DNA of 5,140 nucleotides from the NCBI GenBank assembly GCA_020024395.1, contig JAHHTV010000117.1:1-5140 (forward strand). The letters are read 5' to 3'. The number at the start of each line of letters is the position of its first letter. The stretch's first letter is position 1. This DNA is from Anaerotignum sp. GTDB lineage: Bacteria > Bacillota > Clostridia > Lachnospirales > Anaerotignaceae. This document shows, piece by piece, positions 1 to 5,140 of this stretch. The notes under the pieces were generated by a model, which ran no database searches, was not told where the DNA came from, and saw only the letters and a program-made list of their open reading frames with translations. Both the position numbers and the translations under genes were made by a program.

Positions 1-832
1 CGTGTGCTTCCATCACTTCTGCTGTAATTTCTTCTCCTCTGTGTGCAGGCAGACAATGTAACACCATACAATCTGCATTTGTTTGTTTCATCAATGTTTC
101 ATTGACTTGAAATCCTGCAAATGCTTTTTCTCTGATTTTTTGTTCTTCCTCTTGTCCCATAGATGCCCACACATCTGTCAATACAACATCTGCATTTTTT
201 GCCGCTTCCAATGGGTTTTCTGTCAAATGGAATTTGTCACCATATTCTTTTGCAAAAGATAATACTGTTTCATCTGGTTCATACGCTTTGGGGCAAGCCA
301 CGCTTACAGACATACCCACTTTCAAACCACCCACAATCAAAGAATTTGCCATATTGTTTCCATCACCAATATAACACAGCTTCAAACCTTCCAATTTTCC
401 TTTTTTCTCACGAACCGTTTGCAAATCTGCCATTACTTGACAAGGGTGGCAAAAATCTGTCAAACCGTTGATAATGGGAATAGAGCCGCATTTTGCCAAT
501 GTTTCCACTTCTTCTTGTGCAAATGTTCGTATCATAATACCATCTACATAACGAGATAACACTCTTGCAGTATCTTCTGTCGGTTCACCTCTGCCAATTT
601 GTGCATCTTTTGCACTGATAAACAATGCATGACCACCCAGTTGATACATGCCCACTTCAAAAGACACTCTGGTTCTTGTGGATGATTTTTCAAATATCAT
701 ACCCAACGTTTTCCCCTTTAATATATGGTGTGTTATGCCTTGTTTGTTTTCTTTTTTAAGTTTATCTGCCAAATCCAACAATTCTAATATTTCTTCTTTG
801 GAACAATCCAATAATTTCAAAAAATGTTTCAT
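1..832 (-). CDS. argF: Ornithine carbamoyltransferase, 3' end cut by window edge
   Basis: Cytosolic enzyme that joins carbamoyl phosphate to ornithine to give citrulline, the sixth step of arginine synthesis. The reading frame starts at ATG 832 and stays open for 277 codons to base 1. The family is usually about 300-335 residues, so only a short C-terminal piece is missing. Visible motifs are the carbamoyl-phosphate loop SSTRTR (residues 50-55), HPCQ (129-132), DVWASMG (220-226, the SMG ornithine loop) and HCLPAHRGEE (259-268, with the ornithine-side Cys260). These fit ornithine rather than aspartate carbamoyltransferase. It is the fifth gene of the operon, 21 bases after argD, preceded by AAAGGGG at 842-848 with a 9-base spacer. 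Its place behind argCJBD argues for the anabolic enzyme rather than the catabolic one of the arginine deiminase pathway. The frame is not listed among complete ORFs because it has no stop in the window; I translated it directly. Confidence 0.97.
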   Translation of the reverse strand, partial: MKHFLKLLDCSKEEILELLDLADKLKKENKQGITHHILKGKTLGMIFEKSSTRTRVSFEVGMYQLGGHALFISAKDAQIGRGEPTEDTARVLSRYVDGIMIRTFAQEEVETLAKCGSIPIINGLTDFCHPCQVMADLQTVREKKGKLEGLKLCYIGDGNNMANSLIVGGLKVGMSVSVACPKAYEPDETVLSFAKEYGDKFHLTENPLEAAKNADVVLTDVWASMGQEEEQKIREKAFAGFQVNETLMKQTNADCMVLHCLPAHRGEEITAEVMEAH

Positions 833-841
833 TTCAAAAAA

Positions 842-848
842 CCCCTTT
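842..848 (-). promoter_or_regulatory. Ribosome binding site of argF
   Basis: AAAGGGG lies 9 bases before the ATG at 832, inside the 21-base gap after the argD stop TGA (856-854). It is weaker than the argC and argD sites but adequate, and it supports the chosen argF start. Confidence 0.65.
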
Positions 849-853
849 CACAA

Positions 854-2020
854 TCAAAGCAATTTCAATGTATTTTCCAATATCGACAATGCTTTTTCGC
901 ACACTTCTTCGCCAATATTCAGCGGTGGTAACAATCTGATTTTTGTTTTTGCAGAAAGCACCAAAAGTCCATTTTTCATCAAAGTATCTATCACAGGTTG
1001 TATATCCATATCCAATGCAATACCCAACATCATACCCAAACCATCTACCGCAACCACATGGGGCATTTGTTCTATTTTTTGTTTTAGATATGCACCTTTT
1101 TTGCTCACTTCCTGTAAAAAAGCGTCATCTATGGTATCCAATATCACATTTGCACCTGCACAAACCGCAGGATTGCCACCAAATGTAGAACCATGGTCAC
1201 CTTTTTGTAAAATATCCTTTGTTTTTTCGCCGAACAGTATCGCACCAATGGGCAAACCGCCACCCAACCCCTTCGCACAAGAAACCAAATCGGGCTGTAT
1301 GTCATATTGCTGATAACCAAAAAATGTACCTGTTCTGCCGATACCCGTTTGCACTTCATCTACAATCACCAATATATCATTTTTTTTGCAATGTGCCACA
1401 ACTGCTTGCACATATGCTTTATCCAGTGCAATTACGCCACCTTCGCCCTGTACCACTTCCATCATCACTGCACAAACATCGTCTGTCAATTTGGAAAGTG
1501 TATCTTGCAAATCATTTGCTTTTGCAAACACAAAACCGTCTACAAATGGAAAAAAATACTGATGATATGCTGGTTGCCCAGTGGCAGATAATGCTGCCAT
1601 TGTTCTACCATGAAATGAATTTTCCAAACATACAATTTTTGTTTTTTGATATTTTGTAAAACCATATTTTCTTGCCGCTTTAATCACACCTTCATTTGCT
1701 TCTGCACCACTATTGCAAAAGAATACGGTTTGCATGCCACTTTTTTCACACAACTTTTTTGCTACTTGTATGCAAGGCTCTGTATAATACAAATTTGATA
1801 TATGCTGTAATGTATTTAACTGTGTTGTGACTGCTTGTACCCAGTTTTCTGGACAAAAGCCCAATGCATTGACACCTATGCCGCTTGTAAAATCAATATA
1901 TGTTTTTCCAGTATCGTCTTGTACTTCTGCACATTTCCCTTTTGTCAGCAATATCGGTGTTCTGCCATAAGATTGTATGATATATTTTTTATCTTGTTCC
2001 ATTGCTTGCTCTAAATGCAT
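854..2020 (-). CDS. argD: Acetylornithine aminotransferase (PLP-dependent, class III)
   Basis: Transfers an amino group from glutamate to N-acetylglutamate semialdehyde, giving N-acetylornithine; acts in the cytosol with pyridoxal phosphate. At 388 residues it has the usual family length. It shows NSGAEANE (103-110, phosphate-binding turn), SFHGRT (135-140), E188 in MEVVQGEGG, DEVQTGIGRTG (221-231, D221 facing the cofactor nitrogen), the Schiff-base lysine K250 in CAKGLGGGLPIGA, DHGSTFGGNP (275-284) and R362 in KIRLLPPL, which should hold the substrate carboxylate. The start at 2020 is well supported: AGGAGG lies 7 bases upstream, and the next in-frame ATG (residue 7) is too far from it. The gap to argB is 11 bases and the argB stop codon is part of this ribosome site, suggesting translational coupling. 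Related aminotransferases act on ornithine, GABA or succinylornithine, and some ArgD enzymes also serve lysine synthesis; the operon context makes ArgD the clear choice. Confidence 0.98.
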   Translation of the reverse strand: MHLEQAMEQDKKYIIQSYGRTPILLTKGKCAEVQDDTGKTYIDFTSGIGVNALGFCPENWVQAVTTQLNTLQHISNLYYTEPCIQVAKKLCEKSGMQTVFFCNSGAEANEGVIKAARKYGFTKYQKTKIVCLENSFHGRTMAALSATGQPAYHQYFFPFVDGFVFAKANDLQDTLSKLTDDVCAVMMEVVQGEGGVIALDKAYVQAVVAHCKKNDILVIVDEVQTGIGRTGTFFGYQQYDIQPDLVSCAKGLGGGLPIGAILFGEKTKDILQKGDHGSTFGGNPAVCAGANVILDTIDDAFLQEVSKKGAYLKQKIEQMPHVVAVDGLGMMLGIALDMDIQPVIDTLMKNGLLVLSAKTKIRLLPPLNIGEEVCEKALSILENTLKLL

Positions 2021-2027
2021 ACGCTTT

Positions 2028-2033
2028 CCTCCT
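2028..2033 (-). promoter_or_regulatory. Ribosome binding site of argD, overlapping the argB stop
   Basis: A full AGGAGG sits 7 bases before the ATG at 2020. Its first two bases are the last two of the argB stop TAG (2034-2032), so a ribosome finishing argB stands on the argD site. This suggests coupled translation of the two. Confidence 0.85.
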
Positions 2034-2895
2034 ATTCTGTTGGTACAAACATCGTACCAATCCCTTCATCTGAAAACATTTCAATCAATATTGCGTGTGG
2101 TATTCTGCCATCAATCATCACCGCTTTTTTTACACCTGCTTCTATGGCTCTTTGACAACTTTTAACTTTTGGTATCATGCCACCACGAATACAACCCCTT
2201 TGCACCAATGTTTCCACTTCGTCCATATGTACCACAGAAATCAATGAATTTTCATTTTCCACATCTTCCATCAAGCCACAAATATCTGTCAATGTAATCA
2301 TATTTTCTGCGTGTAATGCTGCTGCAATTTCTGCCGCTGCTGTATCGGCATTGATGTTGTAAATATTCCCTTTACAATCTGTACCAACGGTTGCAATCAC
2401 AGGAATATATCCTGCTTTTATGGCATTTGTCACAGGGTCTGTGTCCACTTTTGTAATCTCACCCACAAAACCATAATCTCCTGCCATTTTTTTTGACTGT
2501 ATCATACAACCGTCCACACCACAAAGCCCAACTGCTTTCCCGCCTAGCTGCCCAATCAAACCAACCAAATCTTTGTTTGTTTTACCAGCCAACACCATTT
2601 GTACCACTTCTGCAGTTTCTTTATCTGTATAACGCAGACCGTCTACAAAATGGGAAGGAATTTGCAATCGTTTAAGCATATCTGTAATTTCAGGGCCACC
2701 ACCATGTATCAACACCACATGAATACCCACCAAAGAAAGCAACACAATATCGCTCATCACTGCTTTTTTCAAATCGGGATGTATCATGGCATTGCCACCA
2801 TATTTGATAACAACGGTTTTTCCATAATATTTTTGTATATAAGGCAATGCCGCAGTCAATACATTCGCCTTAATATGATTGCAATCTTTCATCAT
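2032..2895 (-). CDS. argB: Acetylglutamate kinase, probably arginine-inhibited
   Basis: Phosphorylates N-acetylglutamate with ATP, the first committed step toward ornithine; cytosolic, amino acid kinase fold. Motifs seen are KYGGNA (31-36, K31 for phosphate contact), HGGGPEI (64-70, glycine-rich loop), R88 in the FVDGLRYTD segment, NADTAAAEIA (182-191, with D184 expected to organise the catalytic lysines) and GGMIPK (238-243, K243). It is 287 residues long, against about 258 for the arginine-insensitive E. coli enzyme. The extra length includes an N-terminal helical stretch before the first strand, and the C-terminus carries EMFSDEGIGT (272-281). Both are known marks of the hexameric, arginine-feedback-inhibited class, so inhibition by arginine is inferred. 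Two adjacent ATGs begin the frame (2895 and 2892). The upstream GGGGGTG is only 2 bases from the first but 5 from the second, so translation may begin at 2892 (286 residues). It lies 10 bases after argJ. Confidence 0.98.
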   Translation of the reverse strand: MMKDCNHIKANVLTAALPYIQKYYGKTVVIKYGGNAMIHPDLKKAVMSDIVLLSLVGIHVVLIHGGGPEITDMLKRLQIPSHFVDGLRYTDKETAEVVQMVLAGKTNKDLVGLIGQLGGKAVGLCGVDGCMIQSKKMAGDYGFVGEITKVDTDPVTNAIKAGYIPVIATVGTDCKGNIYNINADTAAAEIAAALHAENMITLTDICGLMEDVENENSLISVVHMDEVETLVQRGCIRGGMIPKVKSCQRAIEAGVKKAVMIDGRIPHAILIEMFSDEGIGTMFVPTE

Positions 2896-2897
2896 GA

Positions 2898-2904
2898 CAC
2901 CCCC
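2898..2904 (-). promoter_or_regulatory. Ribosome binding site of argB, favouring the second ATG
   Basis: GGGGGTG differs from the ideal GGAGGTG by one base and lies just after the argJ stop TAA (2908-2906). It is 2 bases from the first ATG (2895) and 5 from the second (2892). Normal spacing therefore favours initiation at the second of the two tandem ATGs, one residue shorter. Confidence 0.65.
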
Positions 2905-2905
2905 A

Positions 2906-4120
2906 TTATGTTCTATAATCGCCGTTTATTTTCACATAATCATATGTCAAATCACAACCCCATGCAGTTGCTTCTTCTGTTCCTTGTTTCATATCAATGT
3001 CAATGATAACTGTTTGTTTTTCCAATATATTTTTTGCTTGTTGTTCAGAAAAAGGTATCCCTGCCCCATTTTGGCATACCACAATACTGTCTGTTTCAGA
3101 ACAAAGTGTTACATCAATGGTATCCACAACAAAATCCCCTTTTGTGTAGCCAATGGCACAAAGTATCCGTCCCCAGTTGGCATCTGCCCCAAACATTGCC
3201 GCTTTTGTCAAGCTAGATGTAATCACAGATTTTGAAATCTCTTTTGCAATTTGTATACTGGGTGCATTTTGCACATGACATTCAATCAGTTTTGTTGCAC
3301 CCTCACCGTCGCCTGCAATTTGTTTGGATAATGCAATACAAATTTGTTTCAATGCATTTACAAAAGTATAAAAATCCTCATTTTCGCAATCTATCAATGC
3401 ATTTTCTGCCAAACCATTTGCCATAATACTGACCATATCATTTGTAGAAGTATCCCCATCTACACTAATCATATTAAAAGAATCATCCACAGCCAATTTC
3501 AACGCTTTTTGTAACAATGTTGCACTCATATTGCAATCTGTTGTCAAAAAACCAAGCATTGTTGCCATATTTGGATGTATCATGCCACTGCCCTTTGCCA
3601 TTGCACCAATGGTGACGGTTTTGCCGCCAATTTGTATCGTACAAACTTCTTGTTTTGGCTGTGTATCTGTTGTCATAATCGCCTCTGCCGCTGCCAAATT
3701 CCCTGATTGGCTGATTTCTTTTACCAAAAGCGGTATTCCTTTTTCTATGGGGGCAATATCCAATGTCATACCAATCACGCCTGTAGATGCCACAATGATA
3801 TCTTTTGCATCAATCCCCAATGCTTTTGCTGTCATATCACACATCATTTTTGCTTTTTCCACACCATCTGCATTGCAAGTGTTTGCATTACCACTATTGC
3901 AAATCATCGCTTGTGCTTTACCATCGGCAATATTTTGTTTTGTTACAGTAATGGGCGCACCATACACCTTATTTTGTGTATACACCGCTGCCGCTTGACA
4001 AACCGTTTCACTATATATCATTGCCAAATCTTTTTTTGACTGTTTATTGCGAATACCACAATGAATACCTGCTGCCAAAAATCCTTTTGGTGCTGTCACA
4101 CCACGATTGTTTTGTGTCAT
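2906..4120 (-). CDS. argJ: Glutamate N-acetyltransferase (ornithine acetyltransferase), ArgJ family
   Basis: Transfers the acetyl group of N-acetylornithine to glutamate, releasing ornithine and regenerating N-acetylglutamate (the cyclic pathway). Some members also use acetyl-CoA and so replace ArgA. ArgJ is an Ntn-like enzyme that cuts itself into alpha and beta chains. The expected site is in HPNMATMLGF (182-191), between A186 and T187, with T187 the new N-terminal nucleophile. Other landmarks are the N-terminal GVTAPKGFLAAGIHCGI, STG (112-114, oxyanion hole), AKGSGM (175-180), DGDTSTND (221-228), GDGEGATK (270-277), GADANWGRI (311-319) and the C-terminal NGDYRT (399-404), close to the family's usual ending. 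At 404 residues it is full length. The start at 4120 has AAGGGTGG 6 bases upstream, just after the argC stop 15 bases away. Whether this copy is mono- or bifunctional cannot be decided from these motifs; no argA is visible in the window. Confidence 0.98.
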   Translation of the reverse strand: MTQNNRGVTAPKGFLAAGIHCGIRNKQSKKDLAMIYSETVCQAAAVYTQNKVYGAPITVTKQNIADGKAQAMICNSGNANTCNADGVEKAKMMCDMTAKALGIDAKDIIVASTGVIGMTLDIAPIEKGIPLLVKEISQSGNLAAAEAIMTTDTQPKQEVCTIQIGGKTVTIGAMAKGSGMIHPNMATMLGFLTTDCNMSATLLQKALKLAVDDSFNMISVDGDTSTNDMVSIMANGLAENALIDCENEDFYTFVNALKQICIALSKQIAGDGEGATKLIECHVQNAPSIQIAKEISKSVITSSLTKAAMFGADANWGRILCAIGYTKGDFVVDTIDVTLCSETDSIVVCQNGAGIPFSEQQAKNILEKQTVIIDIDMKQGTEEATAWGCDLTYDYVKINGDYRT

Positions 4121-4126
4121 ACAAAT

Positions 4127-4134
4127 CCACCCTT
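4127..4134 (-). promoter_or_regulatory. Ribosome binding site of argJ
   Basis: AAGGGTGG lies 6 bases before the ATG at 4120, directly after the argC stop TAG (4138-4136). Its placement supports the chosen start and likely ribosome hand-over from argC. Confidence 0.7.
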
Positions 4135-4135
4135 T

Positions 4136-5065
4136 CTATATCAAACCTGTTGTTTCATCCAAACCCAATACAATGTTCATATTTTGCACCGCCGCACCTG
4201 ATGCACCTTTTCCCAAATTGTCAAATACTGCTGTCAATGTCATTCTATCATCATTTCCTGCCAAATACAGATGCAAATTATTTTGATTTGCCAATGCATT
4301 TGCAGGCAAAAAACCTTCTTTGATTTCAGAAACGGTTATCAATGGTTGTGCTTGATAATGCGTTTGTAATATTTCTAAAATTTCTGCTTTTTTATATTTT
4401 CTTGAAAATAACGAGCCATGTAATGCAATCGAAGTTGCCATACCACAAGGATAATCCCCCACAATGGGTACAAATATAGGTGGATTTGCAATACCAGTTA
4501 TTTTTTGCATTTCTGGCAAATGTTTATGCATTTGTGTCAATGCATATTGTCTTGGGCTATCATAAGCATTGTCCCGTTGTTTGTTCTCATATTCTGCAAT
4601 CATGGTTTTTCCGCCACCACTATACCCTGTCAAACTAAATACCGTAAAAGGATAGTCTGCAGATAACACACCTGCTTTTACCAAAGGATATACCCCTGCA
4701 ATAAAGCCAGTTGCATGACACCCTGGATTTGCAATGCGTTTTGATGTAGCAATCGCCTGTTTTTGTGATGCAGACAATTCTGGAAAGCCATATGTCCAAC
4801 CTGTTGCTGTTCTATGTGCTGTGCTGGCATCAATGATACAAGTATTCGGATTTTCCACCCATTGTACTGCTTTTTTTGCCGCTTCATCTGGCAAACACAG
4901 AAAAACAACATCTGCTGTATTTAACAACCGTTTTCTTTCGGTTTCATCTTTTCTTTTTTGTTCTTCTATATGTAACAGTTCAATTTCTGTATGTTTTTGC
5001 AATCTTTGTTGTAATTGCAGTCCTGTTGTACCAGCCTGCCCATCAATATATACACGATATTTCAT
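4136..5065 (-). CDS. argC: N-acetyl-gamma-glutamyl-phosphate reductase, type 2 form
   Basis: Reduces N-acetylglutamyl phosphate to N-acetylglutamate semialdehyde with NADPH, using a covalent thioester; cytosolic. The 309 residues open with the Rossmann strand and IDGQAGTTG (7-15), followed by a charged segment with RKD (38-40), then LLNTADVVFLCLPDEAAKKA (47-66), IDASTAHR (78-85), YGFPEL (92-97) and ANPGCHATG (112-120) with catalytic C116. HKHLPEM (180-186) supplies the likely catalytic histidine. AGTTG, ANPGCHATG and the length just over 300 match the shorter type 2 ArgC lineage; type 1 enzymes usually have GxSGYxG and NPGCYPT and about 340 residues. It is the first gene of the operon, with GGAGG 7 bases before the ATG at 5065 and a predicted leader of about 20 bases. 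The start is firm because the nucleotide-binding fold begins at residue 3 and no upstream in-frame extension fits the promoter. Confidence 0.97.
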   Translation of the reverse strand: MKYRVYIDGQAGTTGLQLQQRLQKHTEIELLHIEEQKRKDETERKRLLNTADVVFLCLPDEAAKKAVQWVENPNTCIIDASTAHRTATGWTYGFPELSASQKQAIATSKRIANPGCHATGFIAGVYPLVKAGVLSADYPFTVFSLTGYSGGGKTMIAEYENKQRDNAYDSPRQYALTQMHKHLPEMQKITGIANPPIFVPIVGDYPCGMATSIALHGSLFSRKYKKAEILEILQTHYQAQPLITVSEIKEGFLPANALANQNNLHLYLAGNDDRMTLTAVFDNLGKGASGAAVQNMNIVLGLDETTGLI

Positions 5066-5072
5066 GACATCG

Positions 5073-5077
5073 CCTCC
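5073..5077 (-). promoter_or_regulatory. Ribosome binding site of argC
   Basis: GGAGG lies within GGCGGAGGCG, 7 bases before the ATG at 5065. It is a strong site and fixes the argC start. An ATG at 5070 sits only 2 bases from it and opens a two-codon frame (ATG TCA TGA), so it is not a credible competing start. Confidence 0.85.
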
Positions 5078-5091
5078 GCCCTTTTTGTATT

Positions 5092-5119
5092 ATTATAAAT
5101 GCTATTCACAAAAAGTCAA
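5092..5119 (-). promoter_or_regulatory. Vegetative (sigma-70/sigma-A type) promoter of the arg operon
   Basis: Reading the minus strand, TTGACT at 5119-5114 (one mismatch to the -35 consensus) is followed after 16 bases by TATAAT at 5097-5092, a perfect -10. The predicted start of transcription is near 5085, which leaves a leader of about 20 bases before argC. Sequence upstream of the -35 is AT-rich. No other promoter of this quality was seen between the five genes, so it probably drives them all. Confidence 0.85.
5093..5110 (-). promoter_or_regulatory. ARG box 2, weaker candidate ArgR half-operator over the spacer and -10
   Basis: The minus strand reads TGTGAATAGCATTTATAA. The left half (TGTGAAT) matches the ARG box consensus perfectly, while the right half is poor; I count 13 of 18 agreeing positions. 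It begins 3 bases after box 1, so the two centres are 21 bases (two helical turns) apart. That is the arrangement known for paired ARG boxes bound by one ArgR hexamer. Part of the right-half match comes from the TATAAT -10 element, so this box alone would be weak evidence. Confidence 0.55.
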
Positions 5120-5131
5120 TAAAAATACAAA
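5114..5131 (-). promoter_or_regulatory. ARG box 1, candidate ArgR operator over the -35
   Basis: On the minus strand this 18-base stretch reads TTTGTATTTTTATTGACT. Against the E. coli ARG box consensus WNTGAATWWWWATTCANW it agrees at 16 of 18 positions by hand alignment; the misses are T for A at position 5 and G for C at position 15. It includes the whole -35 hexamer, so a bound ArgR hexamer would block RNA polymerase. ArgR itself is not in the window, so its role here is inferred from the match and from the known control of arg operons. Confidence 0.72.
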
Positions 5132-5140
5132 TATTTATGC

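Noticed and set aside
163..471. 102-codon plus-strand open frame opposite argF
   Set aside because: It is His/Leu/Pro-rich shadow sequence on the complement of argF, which has all catalytic motifs in the minus-strand frame.
648..1313. 221-codon plus-strand open frame opposite argF/argD
   Set aside because: It lies antisense to two well-supported enzymes, spans their junction, is low-complexity (Ser, Asn, Phe, Pro rich) and resembles no family. It arises because the AT-rich codon use of the arg genes yields few stops on the complement.
3531..3998. 155-codon plus-strand open frame opposite argJ
   Set aside because: It is a mirror of argJ codons. Its hydrophobic look comes from reading the complement of Ala, Met and Lys-rich stretches, and there is no fitting ribosome site or family motif.
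854..4135. Possible internal terminators or promoters between the genes
   Set aside because: The gaps are 10-21 bases and hold only stop codons and ribosome sites. I found no GC-rich hairpin followed by a T run on the minus strand.
4678..4911. 77-codon minus-strand frame inside argC
   Set aside because: It is in an alternative frame wholly within argC with no ribosome site. Its interruption of the argC frame would destroy the conserved ANPGCHATG region.
5062..5070. Two-codon frame ATG TCA TGA overlapping the argC start
   Set aside because: It could in theory act as a minimal leader frame, but its ATG is only 2 bases from GGAGG, too close for normal initiation. It is most simply chance.
1..5140. 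Frequent short TTTTGCA/TGCAAAA-like words across the window
   Set aside because: They recur at codon level (GCA, AAA, CAA, TTG preference) within reading frames, without regular spacing or longer shared units, so they reflect codon bias rather than a repeat family.

Overview
This window is an almost complete arginine-biosynthesis operon, read entirely from the minus strand (right to left). In transcription order it holds argC (5065-4136), argJ (4120-2906), argB (2895-2032), argD (2020-854) and argF (832 to beyond base 1, cut by the window edge). A 75-base promoter region (5066-5140) lies upstream of argC. The genes are separated by only 15, 10, 11 and 21 bases. Each has its own Shine-Dalgarno sequence, and I see no internal terminator or promoter. 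There is no gene-free stretch longer than 75 bases.

The DNA is AT-rich, with TTG, AAA, GAA, GCA and AGA codons favoured. Strong GGAGG-type ribosome binding sites, cysteine-rich proteins (about 14 Cys in ArgJ and 11 in ArgD) and the C-J-B-D-F order together suggest a low-GC, probably anaerobic Bacillota (Clostridia-like) bacterium. This is inference from style and family; I cannot name the species.

The proteins form a linear pathway. ArgB phosphorylates N-acetylglutamate, ArgC reduces the acyl phosphate to the semialdehyde, and ArgD transaminates it to N-acetylornithine. ArgJ moves the acetyl group back to glutamate and releases ornithine, and ArgF carbamoylates ornithine to citrulline. The last two steps (argG, argH), a carbamoyl-phosphate synthetase and any argA are not in the window.

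The least routine parts are the control region and ArgC. Two ArgR-type operator (ARG box) matches, 3 bases apart, cover the -35 and -10 elements of a near-consensus sigma-70/sigma-A promoter. The predicted leader is only about 20 bases, which leaves no room for a T-box, riboswitch or attenuator. ArgC resembles the shorter 'type 2' reductase best known from proteobacteria rather than the usual type 1 enzyme. ArgB carries the features of the arginine-inhibited class, so the pathway appears to be controlled both at transcription and at the enzyme. I found no sign of an undescribed system, mobile element, CRISPR array or RNA gene.
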